From NCBI GenBank assembly GCA_902475375.1, contig CABRZC010000010.1:1-32406 (forward strand): a DNA stretch of 32,406 nucleotides, written 5' to 3'. Below are positions 7,347-15,359 of the stretch, piece after piece (the first letter of the stretch is position 1; every line of letters starts with the position of its first letter). The DNA comes from an uncultured Collinsella sp. (GTDB taxonomy: Bacteria > Actinomycetota > Coriobacteriia > Coriobacteriales > Coriobacteriaceae). The position numbers and the translations under genes are program-made. Under the pieces are notes generated by a model. It was given only the letters and a program-made list of their open reading frames with translations. It was not told the DNA's origin and did not search any database.

Positions 7347-8066
7347 TTACATGACCATGACGTAGCGGCTGCCCACGTAGTACTGCTTACCCATCAGGAC
7401 CGGCTCGCCATTGGGACCGATAAAGCCGGCACGCAGGTTGAGCAGCGGATCGTGCGGAGCAATGCCCAGCTCGGCCGCCTGCTCGGCGTTAGCTCGAACG
7501 GCCTCGACCGTGCGGTAGCCAACCGAGACAATTGGGGTTCCGCCAACACGCTCGACCTCGGCAAAAATCGACTTGTCCTCAAGATCGGCCGTCAACAGCT
7601 CACGGTAGGCGTCAAACGGCACAAAGATGTTCTCCTCAAAGATGGGTTCGCCGTCGGCCGTACGCACGCGCTTAATATGCAGCAGCAGCGCATCCTTCTG
7701 CAGGCCAAAGAACTCCATCTCGTTTTGGCGCGCCGGAACGATCTGGCGATCGACCACATGTGCACCGGCCTTCATGCCGTTGCTGGCACACAGTGCGGTA
7801 AACGTCTGCAGCGTCGAGGCGTGGAACTGGCGATTGATGTGCGGCGTGGAAACAAAGGTACCGCGGCCCTGCTGCTTAACCAGGTAGCCATCGGAGCATA
7901 GCTCTTCGACGGCGCGGCGCACCGTAATACGGCTCACCTCGTACTGCTCGGCAAGCTCAAGCTCGGACGGAATACGCTCCTTGGGTGCATAAACACCTTT
8001 CTCGATCGCGTCCTTGATTTCGTCGTAAATCTGCTGGTAAAGCGGTGCATTTTTGGGTGCAGGCAT
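7347..8066 (-). CDS. GntR family transcriptional regulator with UTRA domain (GntR2)
   Basis: A 239-aa regulator, paralogous to GntR1 over its length (shared QQGRGTFV, RVRTADG and GSRYV). The winged helix covers about residues 5-75 (PLYQQIYDEIKDAI, RIPSELELA, ITVRRAVEEL) and the UTRA effector domain about 95-239. The ATG at 8066 has only a weak ribosome site (AAGAG 11 nt upstream). The leader carries GTATATAACG at 8106-8115, and the same decamer or its GTATATAA core recurs before the PTS operon and the DMT transporter. I infer that GntR2 regulates itself and those two units, probably as a repressor released by an imported sugar phosphate. The nearest structural genes downstream are unrelated (recQ). 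Confidence 0.9.
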   Translation of the reverse strand: MPAPKNAPLYQQIYDEIKDAIEKGVYAPKERIPSELELAEQYEVSRITVRRAVEELCSDGYLVKQQGRGTFVSTPHINRQFHASTLQTFTALCASNGMKAGAHVVDRQIVPARQNEMEFFGLQKDALLLHIKRVRTADGEPIFEENIFVPFDAYRELLTADLEDKSIFAEVERVGGTPIVSVGYRTVEAVRANAEQAAELGIAPHDPLLNLRAGFIGPNGEPVLMGKQYYVGSRYVMVM

Positions 8067-8099
8067 ATCTAATCACTCTTATCGAAATATCGAAATAAC

Positions 8100-8119
8100 T
8101 AATACGTATATAACGTCTA
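8100..8119. promoter_or_regulatory. Operator-like site A upstream of GntR2
   Basis: The plus strand reads TAATACGTATATAACGTCTA. The core GTATATAACG (8106-8115) is partly palindromic and recurs on minus at 15418-15409 before the DMT gene, again followed by CTA one base later. Its GTATATAA part recurs at 14136-14143 before the PTS operon. It lies 35-55 bp from the GntR2 start, so autoregulation is likely. Confidence 0.55.
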
Positions 8120-8158
8120 GTTTCATGTTACCTCATAATGATAAAACGATACACCCTC

Positions 8159-8207
8159 CCTACCAAAAAGCGACAGCTTCATTTTGGTAGGTTTTATCTG
8201 GGCAAAC
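8159..8207 (-). repeat. Copy 2 of the AACCTGCC hairpin repeat (inverted)
   Basis: Read on minus it begins GTTTGCCCAGATAAAACCT and continues to TTTTTGGTAGG, matching copy 1 with several substitutions (ACCTACCA instead of ACCTGCCA, GAAGCTG instead of AAACCTG). It lies between the start of GntR2 and the terminator of the YitT gene. Confidence 0.8.
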
Positions 8208-8211
8208 GAAG

Positions 8212-8243
8212 GCCTCCCGAAAGCAGCGAGGCTTTCGGGAGGC
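8212..8243 (-). terminator. Terminator of the YitT-family gene
   Basis: A perfect 13-bp stem (GCCTCCCGAAAGC / GCTTTCGGGAGGC) with a 6-nt loop lies 43 bp past the stop. The minus tail CTTCGTTTGCC is modestly T-rich. Confidence 0.75.
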
Positions 8244-8286
8244 TCAAGTGGACAGGATTGCGCCGTGCCGGCAAAATACCAAAACC

Positions 8287-9294
8287 CTACTTGCCGTCGT
8301 CCTGCTGCAGGCTGTCCTGCTCGATGAGGCGCGCCTGCCTGTTGGCCATGCGTGCGGGCTTGTCGGGATCGGGAACGGCCGTGGGCATGGGCTCGTCGAC
8401 ATGACCGCCCCACCAGCCGCCCACAAAGTTAAGCGTGTGGAACACATTGATCACTGCGCCGGGATCAATGTCGCACACCAACTTGATGATGTCCTGGCTC
8501 TCGTAGGTCGAGACAACGGCGTGCAGCAGGTACATCTTTTCGCGGCTGTATCCGCCGATGACCTCGGCGCAGCTAATGCCGTGCTGAAAATGGTCAACAT
8601 AGGCGGTCATGACCTCATCTGCCTTGCGCGTCGTGATCTGCAGCGTCACGCGGTCGTAGCGATGATAGAAGCTGTCGATAGTCTTGGTCGAAATAAACTG
8701 GAACACGATGGAGTATGCCGCATTGTCCCAGCCAAACATGAAACCAAAGATCGCCAGGATAAAGCAGTTGAAACCAAAAATGACGCCCCAGATGGTCTTG
8801 CCCGTGTGGTTGGAAACCCACAGCGCGATAAAGTCGGTGCCACCGGTAGATGCGCCGGACTTAAGCGCGATGGCAGCGCCCAGACCCGAGACCACGCCGC
8901 CAAAAATGATGAGCATAATCTTGTCGCCCAAAAACGGGGCGAAGTGAAAGATATTCAGGAACAGCGACGAAAGAACGACCTGCATCATCGAGAAGATTAC
9001 GAAGCGCTTGCTAATGCCACTCCAGCATAGGAGCGCCACGGGGATGTTGAGCGCCAGCATGCCGAGCGAGATGTCGATGTGAACGCCACCAAGCGAGGTA
9101 ACGCGATCGAGCAGGACCGCGACGCCGGTGAGACCGCTCGGAAGCAGGTCGGCAGGCTGAATGAACGCCTGGATCAGGAATGTCTGGAGAACGGCGGAAA
9201 TCGTGACCGCCACGGCAGTAATGGCGCGGCGGACGATGGTAAGGCGGCCGAGCACGAGCACGCGGTCCGTGAGCTGATCGATGGCGTTCGCCAC
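8287..9294 (-). CDS. YitT family membrane protein (DUF161/DUF2179-type)
   Basis: A 335-aa integral membrane protein of the YitT/YvjA family, whose transport or signalling role is undetermined. The N-terminal half has about five hydrophobic helices, with family motifs such as QPADLLPSGLTGVAVLLDR, SGLGAAIALKSGASTGGTDF and the glycine-rich stretches around them. The soluble C-terminal third (from about residue 215) resembles DUF2179, with HHAVVSTYESQDIIKLVCDIDPGA-like segments. It ends in a charged tail. The start is GTG at 9294 behind AAAGGAG. It is transcribed alone, with an extended -10 promoter upstream, its own terminator, and AACCTGCC repeats on both flanks. No functional link to the sugar island is visible beyond position. 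Confidence 0.85.
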   Translation of the reverse strand: MANAIDQLTDRVLVLGRLTIVRRAITAVAVTISAVLQTFLIQAFIQPADLLPSGLTGVAVLLDRVTSLGGVHIDISLGMLALNIPVALLCWSGISKRFVIFSMMQVVLSSLFLNIFHFAPFLGDKIMLIIFGGVVSGLGAAIALKSGASTGGTDFIALWVSNHTGKTIWGVIFGFNCFILAIFGFMFGWDNAAYSIVFQFISTKTIDSFYHRYDRVTLQITTRKADEVMTAYVDHFQHGISCAEVIGGYSREKMYLLHAVVSTYESQDIIKLVCDIDPGAVINVFHTLNFVGGWWGGHVDEPMPTAVPDPDKPARMANRQARLIEQDSLQQDDGK

Positions 9295-9339
9295 GTAGGC
9301 TCCTTTCGAAGGCAGATATAGTTGTGGGGCATGCCCGCG

Positions 9340-9371
9340 ATTGTAGCATGGAGCGTGCGGGGGCGCTTCAA
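9340..9371 (-). promoter_or_regulatory. Probable promoter of the YitT-family gene
   Basis: On minus, TACAAT (9345-9340) is preceded by TGC, making an extended -10 box. TTGAAG (9371-9366) lies 20 bp upstream as a poorly spaced -35. Position, about 45 bp from the GTG start, fits. Confidence 0.45.
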
Positions 9372-9420
9372 TTCACCCTCTCTCGACAACCATCAGAAGG
9401 ACCGCGTAAAACCGCTCAAA

Positions 9421-9457
9421 AGAAAAACGCCGTGAAGAGAGCGATCCCTTCACAGCG
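9421..9457 (-). terminator. Intrinsic terminator of the HAD hydrolase gene
   Basis: On minus, CGCTGTGAAG pairs with CTTCACGGCG (10 bp, one G-T) around a 10-nt loop and is followed by TTTTTCTTTT. It lies 46 bp after the HAD stop codon and is the clearest minus-strand terminator here. Confidence 0.88.
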
Positions 9458-9466
9458 AATTCGGCA

Positions 9467-9514
9467 TTTGCCCAGATAAAACCTGCCAAATTAAACCTGT
9501 CCCTAAATGGCAGG
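9467..9514 (+). repeat. Copy 3 of the AACCTGCC hairpin repeat, overlapping a stop codon
   Basis: It reads TTTGCCCAGATAAAACCTG, then CCAAATTAAACCTGTCCCT, then AAATGGCAGGT. The arms ACCTGCCA and TGGCAGGT pair perfectly. On minus the repeat contains CCTGCCATTTAG, which supplies the last three codons (Pro-Ala-Ile) and stop of the HAD gene. Copy 5 does the same for the GNAT gene. Confidence 0.85.
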
Positions 9515-10132
9515 TAGGATGTCGGTCAGGTTGTCGATGACAACGTCGGCGGCGGACTGATCCAGGTTGACACCCTCGTGCGGACGCAGCGCCAGGACGC
9601 GGGCGCCGGAACGCTTGCCGGCCTCGATGCCCAAAGGCGAATCCTCGATAACCAGGCACTCGGCAGGCTCCACCCCCAGCGCCTCCATGGCGCGCAGGTA
9701 GATTTCGGGGTCGGGCTTAAATGCACTGCACTCGTGACCGCTGATGGTGTAGTCCAGCACGTCGGTGATACCGGCAATCTCCACCAGCTCGTCAATGAGC
9801 TCGCGATAGGACGAGCTCGCGATGGCACATTTCATGCCGCGCTTGTGCAGCTCACGCATCACCGGCTCCGTCTGCTCGTTGAGTAGCTCGGCATACGGAA
9901 CGGGATGGTCCGGGCTGTAGACCTGCTTGTACTCCACGCGCAGGCGCTCGCGCAGCTCAACATCGTCGGGCACCAGCGACTTCCAAATGGCGGGCTCGTT
10001 AGACCCCGAAAGATCGGGAATCTCGTCAAAGTGGAACCCCTTCTCCTCCATAAACGCCACGCGACGACGGTTGTAGAACCACTCGGTATCGACCAGCACG
10101 CCGTCCATATCAAACAGCACTGCCTTGATCAT
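9503..10132 (-). CDS. HAD-superfamily phosphatase / beta-phosphoglucomutase-like
   Basis: A 209-aa cytosolic HAD subfamily I hydrolase. Motif I is DMDGVLVDT (residues 8-16), with nucleophile Asp and acid/base Asp two residues later. An alpha-helical cap follows, then motif II in ASSS, Lys in AFKPDPEIY (motif III), and motif IV IEDSPLGIEAG. Relatives dephosphorylate sugar phosphates or interconvert beta-glucose-1-phosphate; the substrate here is open. The start is the ATG at 10132, six bases after AGGAG; the longer frame reads through a repeat and is not credible. The gene has its own terminator and lies between inverted AACCTGCC repeats, one of which provides its final three codons and stop. 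It could remove sugar phosphates made by the neighbouring PTS, but that is only positional. Confidence 0.88.
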   Translation of the reverse strand: MIKAVLFDMDGVLVDTEWFYNRRRVAFMEEKGFHFDEIPDLSGSNEPAIWKSLVPDDVELRERLRVEYKQVYSPDHPVPYAELLNEQTEPVMRELHKRGMKCAIASSSYRELIDELVEIAGITDVLDYTISGHECSAFKPDPEIYLRAMEALGVEPAECLVIEDSPLGIEAGKRSGARVLALRPHEGVNLDQSAADVVIDNLTDILPAI

Positions 10133-10147
10133 ACGCATCTCCTCCCA

Positions 10148-10190
10148 CCTGCCAAAAAGGGACAGGTTTATTTTGGTAGGTTTTATCTGG
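10148..10190 (-). repeat. Copy 4 of the AACCTGCC hairpin repeat (inverted)
   Basis: The plus strand reads CCTGCCAAAAAGGGACAGGT, then TTATTTTGGTAGGTTTTATC and TGG; the minus strand matches copies 1 and 3. It lies just upstream of the HAD ribosome site. With copy 3 it brackets the HAD gene in opposite orientation. Confidence 0.82.
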
Positions 10191-10223
10191 GGTTTTATGA
10201 CGCAACGGACACGCCCCCAAAGC

Positions 10224-10254
10224 AAAAAGGGGACGGGGCGCAAACCCCATCCCC
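10224..10254 (-). terminator. Intrinsic terminator of SIS2
   Basis: On minus, GGGGATGGGG pairs with CCCCGTCCCC (one G-T) around a 6-nt loop, followed by TTTTT. It lies 35 bp past the SIS2 stop and separates it from the HAD gene. Confidence 0.88.
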
Positions 10255-10288
10255 TCTCAATCAACCCGTAAGGTCTACTTACTTGTGA

Positions 10289-11272
10289 TTAGTAGGAAAG
10301 CTTCCACATGTAGCGACGCATGGTCAGCGGGTGCTGACGGGCCTCGGCAATCTGGTTGCCGTACTCGCGCATAACGGCGAGGTGCAGCAGCGGGTTGAAG
10401 TAGGTGACGACGCTCGCGGGCACGGCGTCAGCCAGGCCGTAGTCCTTGGAGTCGATCAGAGCGACCTTGGCGCCCATGCGCTCAAGGAAGGTGAGGGCGC
10501 GGGCGTCCATCGGACGGGTAGCACCATCGGACATGAAGAAGACGTAGGGCTTACCCTCGGTGGAAACCTCGAACGGGCCGTGGAAGTACTCGCCGGTGTT
10601 GTAGGCGGCGGCGTCGATCCACTGCATCTCGGTGAACAGGAAGGCGGCGTGAGAATAAGCCATCTTCTCGGAGGCACCGGAAGCCATGAAGTAGATCATC
10701 TTGTCGTCCTTGAAGTCCTCGGCGAACTTCTTGGCGAGCTTCTTGCAGTGCTGAGCGGCGTTCTCGCAGAGATCGAAAACGTTGGTGAGGCCGGTGATCA
10801 TGTCCTCGTAGTGGTCATAGCCCTCGGTCTGCTGAAGGATCTCGAGAGCAAGAGCGATGGCATAGCCGGGCTTCTCGCACTTGGCAGCGTAGTTAGCGTG
10901 GAAGCCGTGGACGATGACGTGGTCGGCGTCGACAGTCAGAGCGGAGCCAGCCTTGTTGGTGAGGGAGACGACCGGGCAGTTGTGCTTCTTGGCGGTCTTG
11001 TTGGCCTCGACGGTCTCGGGCGTGGAGCCACCGAGGGAGCAGGTGATCACGAAGGTGTGCTCGTTGACCCAGGAAGGCGTGTCGTAGTTGAACTCGTTAG
11101 CGGTGAAGATCTGAACGTTCAGCTTGTCCGTGTTGTTGGCCAGGAAGTACTTGGCGGGGTAAAGGTCGGACATGGAGGCGCCGCAGCCGACGAAGGCGAC
11201 GCTGTGAATCTCGTGGTTGGACAGGACGTCAGCGACGATCTGCTTAGGGAGGTTAAGGTCGATCTCGTACAT
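10289..11272 (-). CDS. SIS-domain sugar isomerase/deglycase, FrlB-like (SIS2)
   Basis: A 327-aa two-module SIS protein starting at ATG 11272 (MYEIDLN), nine bases after AAGGA; an in-frame ATG three codons earlier has no ribosome-site spacing. Motifs are VGCGASMSDLYPAKYF near residue 30, the sugar-phosphate loop CSLGGSTPE, and GEYFHGPFEV in the second module, with the C-terminal RRYMWKLSY shared with SIS3. The gene follows the PTS IID gene by 198 bp on the same strand. A mannose-family PTS followed by an FrlB-like deglycase is the arrangement of the fructoselysine/glucoselysine (gfr) operons, so the likely job is to cleave the 6-phosphorylated Amadori product the PTS delivers. A stem-loop in the gap suggests lower or separate expression. 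The substrate is unproven; an aminosugar phosphate is the alternative. Confidence 0.85.
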   Translation of the reverse strand: MYEIDLNLPKQIVADVLSNHEIHSVAFVGCGASMSDLYPAKYFLANNTDKLNVQIFTANEFNYDTPSWVNEHTFVITCSLGGSTPETVEANKTAKKHNCPVVSLTNKAGSALTVDADHVIVHGFHANYAAKCEKPGYAIALALEILQQTEGYDHYEDMITGLTNVFDLCENAAQHCKKLAKKFAEDFKDDKMIYFMASGASEKMAYSHAAFLFTEMQWIDAAAYNTGEYFHGPFEVSTEGKPYVFFMSDGATRPMDARALTFLERMGAKVALIDSKDYGLADAVPASVVTYFNPLLHLAVMREYGNQIAEARQHPLTMRRYMWKLSY

Positions 11273-11363
11273 CTGACACATTCCTTTCGATTTTTTGCGG
11301 CGCCACATTGCCGGACGCTCGCAGGGTTACCGTGGTTTGGACCGAGTCGCCGGCCCGTTGAGG

Positions 11364-11393
11364 ATGTGTCAAAGGGACTGTCCTTTGACACAT
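11364..11393. repeat. Perfect palindromic hairpin with CAAAGG core
   Basis: The 12-bp arms ATGTGTCAAAGG and CCTTTGACACAT flank the loop GACTGT. It resembles the palindrome at 1-21. It lies between the PTS IID gene and SIS2, without a U-tract. Confidence 0.8.
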
Positions 11394-11405
11394 TTAGGGA
11401 TGGAA

Positions 11406-11436
11406 GCCTGCCTGGGGTATGGGATGCCAGGCAGGC
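11406..11436 (-). terminator. Stem-loop between PTS IID and SIS2 (possible partial terminator)
   Basis: A perfect 10-bp stem (GCCTGCCTGG / CCAGGCAGGC) with an 11-nt loop lies 35 bp after the IID stop. Only TTCC follows on minus, so it may attenuate transcription or protect the upstream mRNA, giving more PTS than SIS2. Confidence 0.55.
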
Positions 11437-11470
11437 CCCCGGGGGAAAGCGGTTAGACGCTTGGTCGCGA

Positions 11471-12304
11471 CTAGGCCAGGATGCCGGCCGCGGAGAGGGC
11501 GATGCCGCCCACGATGGCGATCACGAGAAGCCAACCGGTGTTGACGTTCTTCTTGATGAGCCAGTACATAAGGCCGGTGAGGCCGAGGGAGATCATCTGG
11601 GGCATCATGCCGTCCAGGATGTCCTGAATCACGACGGTGCCGTCAGCGAACTGCAGCGGGGTGGTGGCGCCGATCAGCGTAGCGATCATGCCGCCCACGG
11701 ACATAAGACCCACGATGCCGCAGACATACATGAGCTTCTCCATGAGGTCGCCACCCTGGAGCTTGCTCAGGTACTCGTGGCCGCCCTGGTAGCCGATCTT
11801 GGCAGCGAACCACGTGATCAGCACGGAGGGCACAATGGAGATGAGCATGGCCAGGATCGGACCCATGATGGAGCCCTGCTGAGCCAGCTGAACGCCCAGG
11901 CCAAAGGCGATAACGCGGATGGTGCCCTGGAAGAAGGAGTCACCAATACCGGAAAGCGGGCCCATGAGGGAGGTCTTGACCGCGTTAATCGAATCGGGAT
12001 CGAAGTTCTCGGGATCCTTGGCGTACTCCTCCTCCATGGAGGCGGCGAGGCCTAGGACAAAAGCGCTCGTCTGCGGGGTGCAGTTGTAGAACGCCATGTG
12101 ACGGTGGTAAGCCTCTTTCTTAGCAGCGAGCTGCTTGGGGTCGGACTCGTCCGGATAGAGGCGATCGAGCGTGGGGACCATGCCGTAGAGGAAGCCCATG
12201 TTCATCTGACGCTCGTAGTTCCAAGAGGCCTGGATGGCCCAGGAGCGCCAGAAGAACTGGCTGACCTTCTTGTTTAGGGACACGTCCTTGGTTGCGGTTG
12301 CCAT
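11471..12304 (-). CDS. PTS mannose/fructose/sorbose family, IID component
   Basis: A 277-aa membrane subunit of a mannose-type phosphotransferase system, which with IIC forms the sugar channel. The start is ATG 12304 (MATATKD) behind a strong GGAGGA; the upstream extension overlaps IIC and is discarded. Typical IID features are the N-terminal FFWRSWAIQASWNYERQMNMGF, YNCTPQTSAFVLGLAASMEEE and the SLMGPLSGIGDSFFQGTIR segment, then hydrophobic helices in the C-terminal half. It lies 13 bp after IIC in the IIAB-IIC-IID operon. The family imports hexoses, amino sugars and Amadori compounds with 6-phosphorylation; the neighbouring SIS proteins favour an aminated substrate. Confidence 0.93.
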   Translation of the reverse strand: MATATKDVSLNKKVSQFFWRSWAIQASWNYERQMNMGFLYGMVPTLDRLYPDESDPKQLAAKKEAYHRHMAFYNCTPQTSAFVLGLAASMEEEYAKDPENFDPDSINAVKTSLMGPLSGIGDSFFQGTIRVIAFGLGVQLAQQGSIMGPILAMLISIVPSVLITWFAAKIGYQGGHEYLSKLQGGDLMEKLMYVCGIVGLMSVGGMIATLIGATTPLQFADGTVVIQDILDGMMPQMISLGLTGLMYWLIKKNVNTGWLLVIAIVGGIALSAAGILA

Positions 12305-12317
12305 AGTGTGTTCCTCC

Positions 12318-13112
12318 TTAGTCTTCGTCGTCTTCGAGCGGATCGTAGTCGGAATCGACACCGGCGGCTGCATGGGAACCGTTGAACTTGAAGCCCATGA
12401 AGACGACAGCCAGGCACACACCGATCAGAGCGACCGCGATGACGGACAGGTTGAGGTAAGCGGCGAGCAGGAAACCGATGAACAGGAACGGAGTCATACC
12501 CTTCTTGATCATCATGGTGAGCAGCAGGGCCAAGCCGTAGGCGGTCATGATCTTGGTCGAAACGTTAAGACCAGTGGACAGCCACTCGGGAACCATGTTG
12601 ACGATGGCCTGAACCAGGTCGGTGCCAACAAAGACGGCGAGGAAGATCGGCAGGAAGTACATGACGGCGTACAGACCGGAGCCGGCGCAGATGTGCATAC
12701 GGTAGGCGGTCTTGAACTTTCCGTTATCGATCGCGCTATCTGCCACATGGGTGAGGGCGGCGATGATGGAACGGAACACGATGCCGAGGAGCTGACCCAG
12801 GACGGCGACCGGGATGGCGATCGTCATGGCGGTCTCGGCGGAAGCATCGGTCAGGCACGCGAAGGCAGCGGCCACGATGCCGCCCAGGACCATATCGGGC
12901 GGAACGGCGGCGCCGACCTGCACCAGGCCCATGGACACGAGCTCGACGGCGGCACCGACGGCAAGGCCGGTGGGCACATCGCCCAGCAGCAGACCGACGA
13001 GCGTAGCGCCAACGAGGGGCTGCTCGAAGTTAAGACGACCGAGCAGGCGGGAGTCCCACATGCAGAACACGCCGACGAGGCCGACGAGCACCGCACTGAT
13101 GAACGTATTCAT
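12318..13112 (-). CDS. PTS mannose/fructose/sorbose family, IIC component
   Basis: A 264-aa polytopic membrane protein, the substrate-translocating subunit of the mannose-type PTS. It starts MNTFISAVLVGLVGVFCMWD and carries the family's QPLVGATLVGLLLGD and GAAVELVSMGLVQVGAAVPPD segments, the latter lining the sugar path in known structures. Its C-terminus is acidic (DPLEDDED). AAAGGAG precedes the ATG. It lies 36 bp after IIAB and 13 bp before IID in one operon, so all four PTS domains are present and a complete importer is expected. Confidence 0.94.
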   Translation of the reverse strand: MNTFISAVLVGLVGVFCMWDSRLLGRLNFEQPLVGATLVGLLLGDVPTGLAVGAAVELVSMGLVQVGAAVPPDMVLGGIVAAAFACLTDASAETAMTIAIPVAVLGQLLGIVFRSIIAALTHVADSAIDNGKFKTAYRMHICAGSGLYAVMYFLPIFLAVFVGTDLVQAIVNMVPEWLSTGLNVSTKIMTAYGLALLLTMMIKKGMTPFLFIGFLLAAYLNLSVIAVALIGVCLAVVFMGFKFNGSHAAAGVDSDYDPLEDDED

Positions 13113-13148
13113 ACCCTTCTCCTTTCAGTCAGGCAAAAGCCTGGTTGA

Positions 13149-14072
13149 TTACAGCTTGGCGTCGATGTCGACGCTCTGATACGTAGGGGTCTGCTGGACA
13201 TAGAGCTTGATGCCCATGTCGAGCAGCTGGTTGACGTCGGCCTTCTGGGTGGCGTCGAGGAAGACGGAGCTGTCCTTGCCGCCGATCTGATCGGCACCGT
13301 CGTGGTTGGCGGTGGCGCCCAGGTTGATGGCGTCGAGCTTGTAGCCCTGGCAGAACTGCAGCATCTCGGCAGTGTTGCCAAAGACGAACATGACGCGCTC
13401 GCCGAGGGTGTTGAGCTTGTCCATCTTGGCGAGGGCACGCTCGACGGTGAAGACGTTCAGGCGCACGCCCTGGGGCTTGGCCAGCTTAAGAGCGCCCTTC
13501 TTGATGTCATCGTTGGCGGCAGCGTTGTCGACGACGATGATGCGCTCGGCCTGAACCTTGGTGGTCCAGGTAAAGACGACCTGGCCGTGCAGCAGACGGT
13601 AGTCAAGACGTGCGAGGACGATCTTGGCGGGACCGGAGCTGTGACGGGACGCCTTGGCCTTCTTGGCGGGAGCCGCGGCGACCTCGACCGGTGCGTTGGG
13701 GTTGGTCAGACCGGTGCGGGCCTCGTTGATGAGGGCCGCGAGCTCGGTGCCCTTGACGGGGGCGGGGCTCATAGCAAGCGTGAGCGCCAGCGGGATGTTG
13801 AAACCGCTGACAACCGTGAACTTCGTGCCGTTCTTGGAAAGCTCGACCATGTTGTTGTTGACCGAGCTACCGAGCATATCGGTTAGCACATACACGGTGT
13901 CGTCCGCGTTGAACGTGGCGATCATAGCCTCAACCTTATTGGTGATGGGCTCCTTGTCGTCACGAGCAAGCGACACGACGTGGACGTTCGACACGTCGCC
14001 GAGAACCATCTCGAGCGTGTCTTTGGCGCCTGCGGCCAGGCCGCCATGAGATGCGAGAATGATCTGATTCAT
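13149..14072 (-). CDS. PTS mannose/fructose/sorbose family, fused IIA-IIB component
   Basis: A 307-aa cytosolic phosphocarrier that passes phosphate from HPr to the incoming sugar. The N-terminal IIA domain (about 1-125) has the phosphorylated His9 in LASHGGLA and the TDMLGSSVNN stretch. A linker rich in Ala, Pro and Lys (about 126-148) joins it to the IIB domain (about 149-307) with ARLDYRLLHGQV, whose His162 is the second phosphorylation site. This IIA-IIB fusion is as in E. coli ManX, whereas gfr-type operons keep the two separate. AGGAGG before the ATG is strong. It is the first gene of the operon; GTATATAA 64-71 bp upstream suggests control by GntR2. Confidence 0.94.
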   Translation of the reverse strand: MNQIILASHGGLAAGAKDTLEMVLGDVSNVHVVSLARDDKEPITNKVEAMIATFNADDTVYVLTDMLGSSVNNNMVELSKNGTKFTVVSGFNIPLALTLAMSPAPVKGTELAALINEARTGLTNPNAPVEVAAAPAKKAKASRHSSGPAKIVLARLDYRLLHGQVVFTWTTKVQAERIIVVDNAAANDDIKKGALKLAKPQGVRLNVFTVERALAKMDKLNTLGERVMFVFGNTAEMLQFCQGYKLDAINLGATANHDGADQIGGKDSSVFLDATQKADVNQLLDMGIKLYVQQTPTYQSVDIDAKL

Positions 14073-14129
14073 CTTGCCTCCTCCTTTTCGTTATGGTCAT
14101 TATAATGTCTTATACGTTGCTTATATTGA

Positions 14130-14150
14130 TAATTAGTATATAAACCGTTC
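14130..14150. promoter_or_regulatory. Operator-like site C upstream of the PTS operon
   Basis: The plus strand reads TAATTAGTATATAAACCGTT, sharing TAAT, two variable bases and GTATATAA with site A at GntR2. It lies about 60 bp before the IIAB start within a strongly AT-rich stretch (14095-14145) that also has TTATACGTTGCTTATATT. Binding by GntR2 is inferred. Confidence 0.5.
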
Positions 14151-14276
14151 GCGGGTGAAAAACGACCGTTGGCGGGTTTAACGCAATCGAAACGATGGTC
14201 TTGGGTAGGTCGGCGCTGGCTAGGCGCCGCCCGATCAAACGCCGGGCGCTACCTGCTCAAACACACCGCCAATCCC

Positions 14277-15359
14277 CTAACGCACGAAGTACCAGGGGCT
14301 TTCCTGCACGGTGGGCTCCAGCGCAATGCCCGTGCGCTCGCGGAAGAGATCCATGTCCTGCGATTTCTCCGTCCACCACGCGTTGGGCTTAAAGGTCATG
14401 CTCTCAACGACATGGCCGACAAACACACTGTTGCGCAGCTTGGAAAAGTCGGTGTTCATAATCACGATGGACGCGAGCACCAAAACGATGCCCAGAACTT
14501 TGATCGCGCCGGCGGGTTCGGCGTAGACACCAATGCCCAGCAGTACGGTGACGACTGTCTCGAATGACATTACGACGGGAACTTTCGACGTCTCGAGCCC
14601 CATGGACAGACCCTGCATATATAAGATGTAAGCCACGGCTGTGGGGATGAGTCCAAAGCCAAGGAACAGCAGCAGCAGCTGTGGCGACATTGCCGCGGCG
14701 ACATCCGGCCACGGAGCCCCGATAGCTGCCATAACCGCACCGCCAAAAACAAAGCCCCAAAACGTGACAGCCAGCGGGTGGACCGTCTTGGTTGCTATCC
14801 GGCTAAACACCGCGAGCGACGCACCACAAAGGCCTGCAATCACGCCCGACGTGACGCCCCAAACCGAAAAATGAAAACCGGAAAGGTCGCCATTGGTCAC
14901 CGCAAGCACACAGCCAACGATGTTAAAGACAATGGCAACGAGCTTGTTGAGGGTCACGTCCTCGCGATAAAGGACGCGGCCGAGCGCGACGCCAAACACC
15001 GGCGACGTGTAGAGCAGCACCGATGCCGTGGACATGCCCACCTCGCGCATGCACTCGTAATAGCAGGTGTTGGCGGCAGCCAAACCGACGATACCGACAA
15101 GCGCGCAGGAAACAAGCTCTTTAGGGCTTGCCTTGAACAGGGTCAGCGGACCCTGAACCACGGTAGACCCCTCACCCGGACGGCAGCCCATAAACATCAG
15201 GACCGGCGCCAAGATAAGCGCTCCGACCAACAAGCGAAAGGCAGCCATGCTCTGGGACGAAACGCCCATGGCCGAGATGCCGTTTACAAAGATTCCGATG
15301 CTGCCCCACATAAGCGCGGCGATCAGCACCAGCACATAGCCCAGATTGCTCCTCTTCAA
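14277..15359 (-). CDS. EamA/DMT family transporter
   Basis: An inner-membrane permease of the drug/metabolite superfamily, about 360 aa with ten predicted helices in two EamA repeats. The first repeat begins NLGYVLVLIAALMWGSIGIFVNG; the second contains GVTSGVIAGLCGASLAVFSR and the conserved LIPTAVAYILYMQGL. About 55 residues follow the last helix (from SKLRNSVFVGH), a polar tail longer than usual. I chose TTG 15359 because AGGAGG lies five bases before it and the protein then starts just ahead of helix 1; an ATG at 15395 adds 12 residues but has no ribosome site. GTATATAACG upstream matches the GntR2 and PTS sites. It may export an amino acid released by the deglycases, or import a substrate; family members do both. 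Confidence 0.85.
   Translation of the reverse strand: MKRSNLGYVLVLIAALMWGSIGIFVNGISAMGVSSQSMAAFRLLVGALILAPVLMFMGCRPGEGSTVVQGPLTLFKASPKELVSCALVGIVGLAAANTCYYECMREVGMSTASVLLYTSPVFGVALGRVLYREDVTLNKLVAIVFNIVGCVLAVTNGDLSGFHFSVWGVTSGVIAGLCGASLAVFSRIATKTVHPLAVTFWGFVFGGAVMAAIGAPWPDVAAAMSPQLLLLFLGFGLIPTAVAYILYMQGLSMGLETSKVPVVMSFETVVTVLLGIGVYAEPAGAIKVLGIVLVLASIVIMNTDFSKLRNSVFVGHVVESMTFKPNAWWTEKSQDMDLFRERTGIALEPTVQESPWYFVR

Noticed and set aside
10133..10264. 44-residue N-terminal extension of the HAD protein
   Set aside because: It translates an AACCTGCC repeat and a terminator flank; AGGAG is positioned for the inner ATG at 10132.
10331..12055. A 574-codon plus-strand frame opposite SIS2 and PTS IID
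   Set aside because: It is a Gly/Val/His-rich shadow of minus-strand genes with clear families, and it runs through the operon gap.
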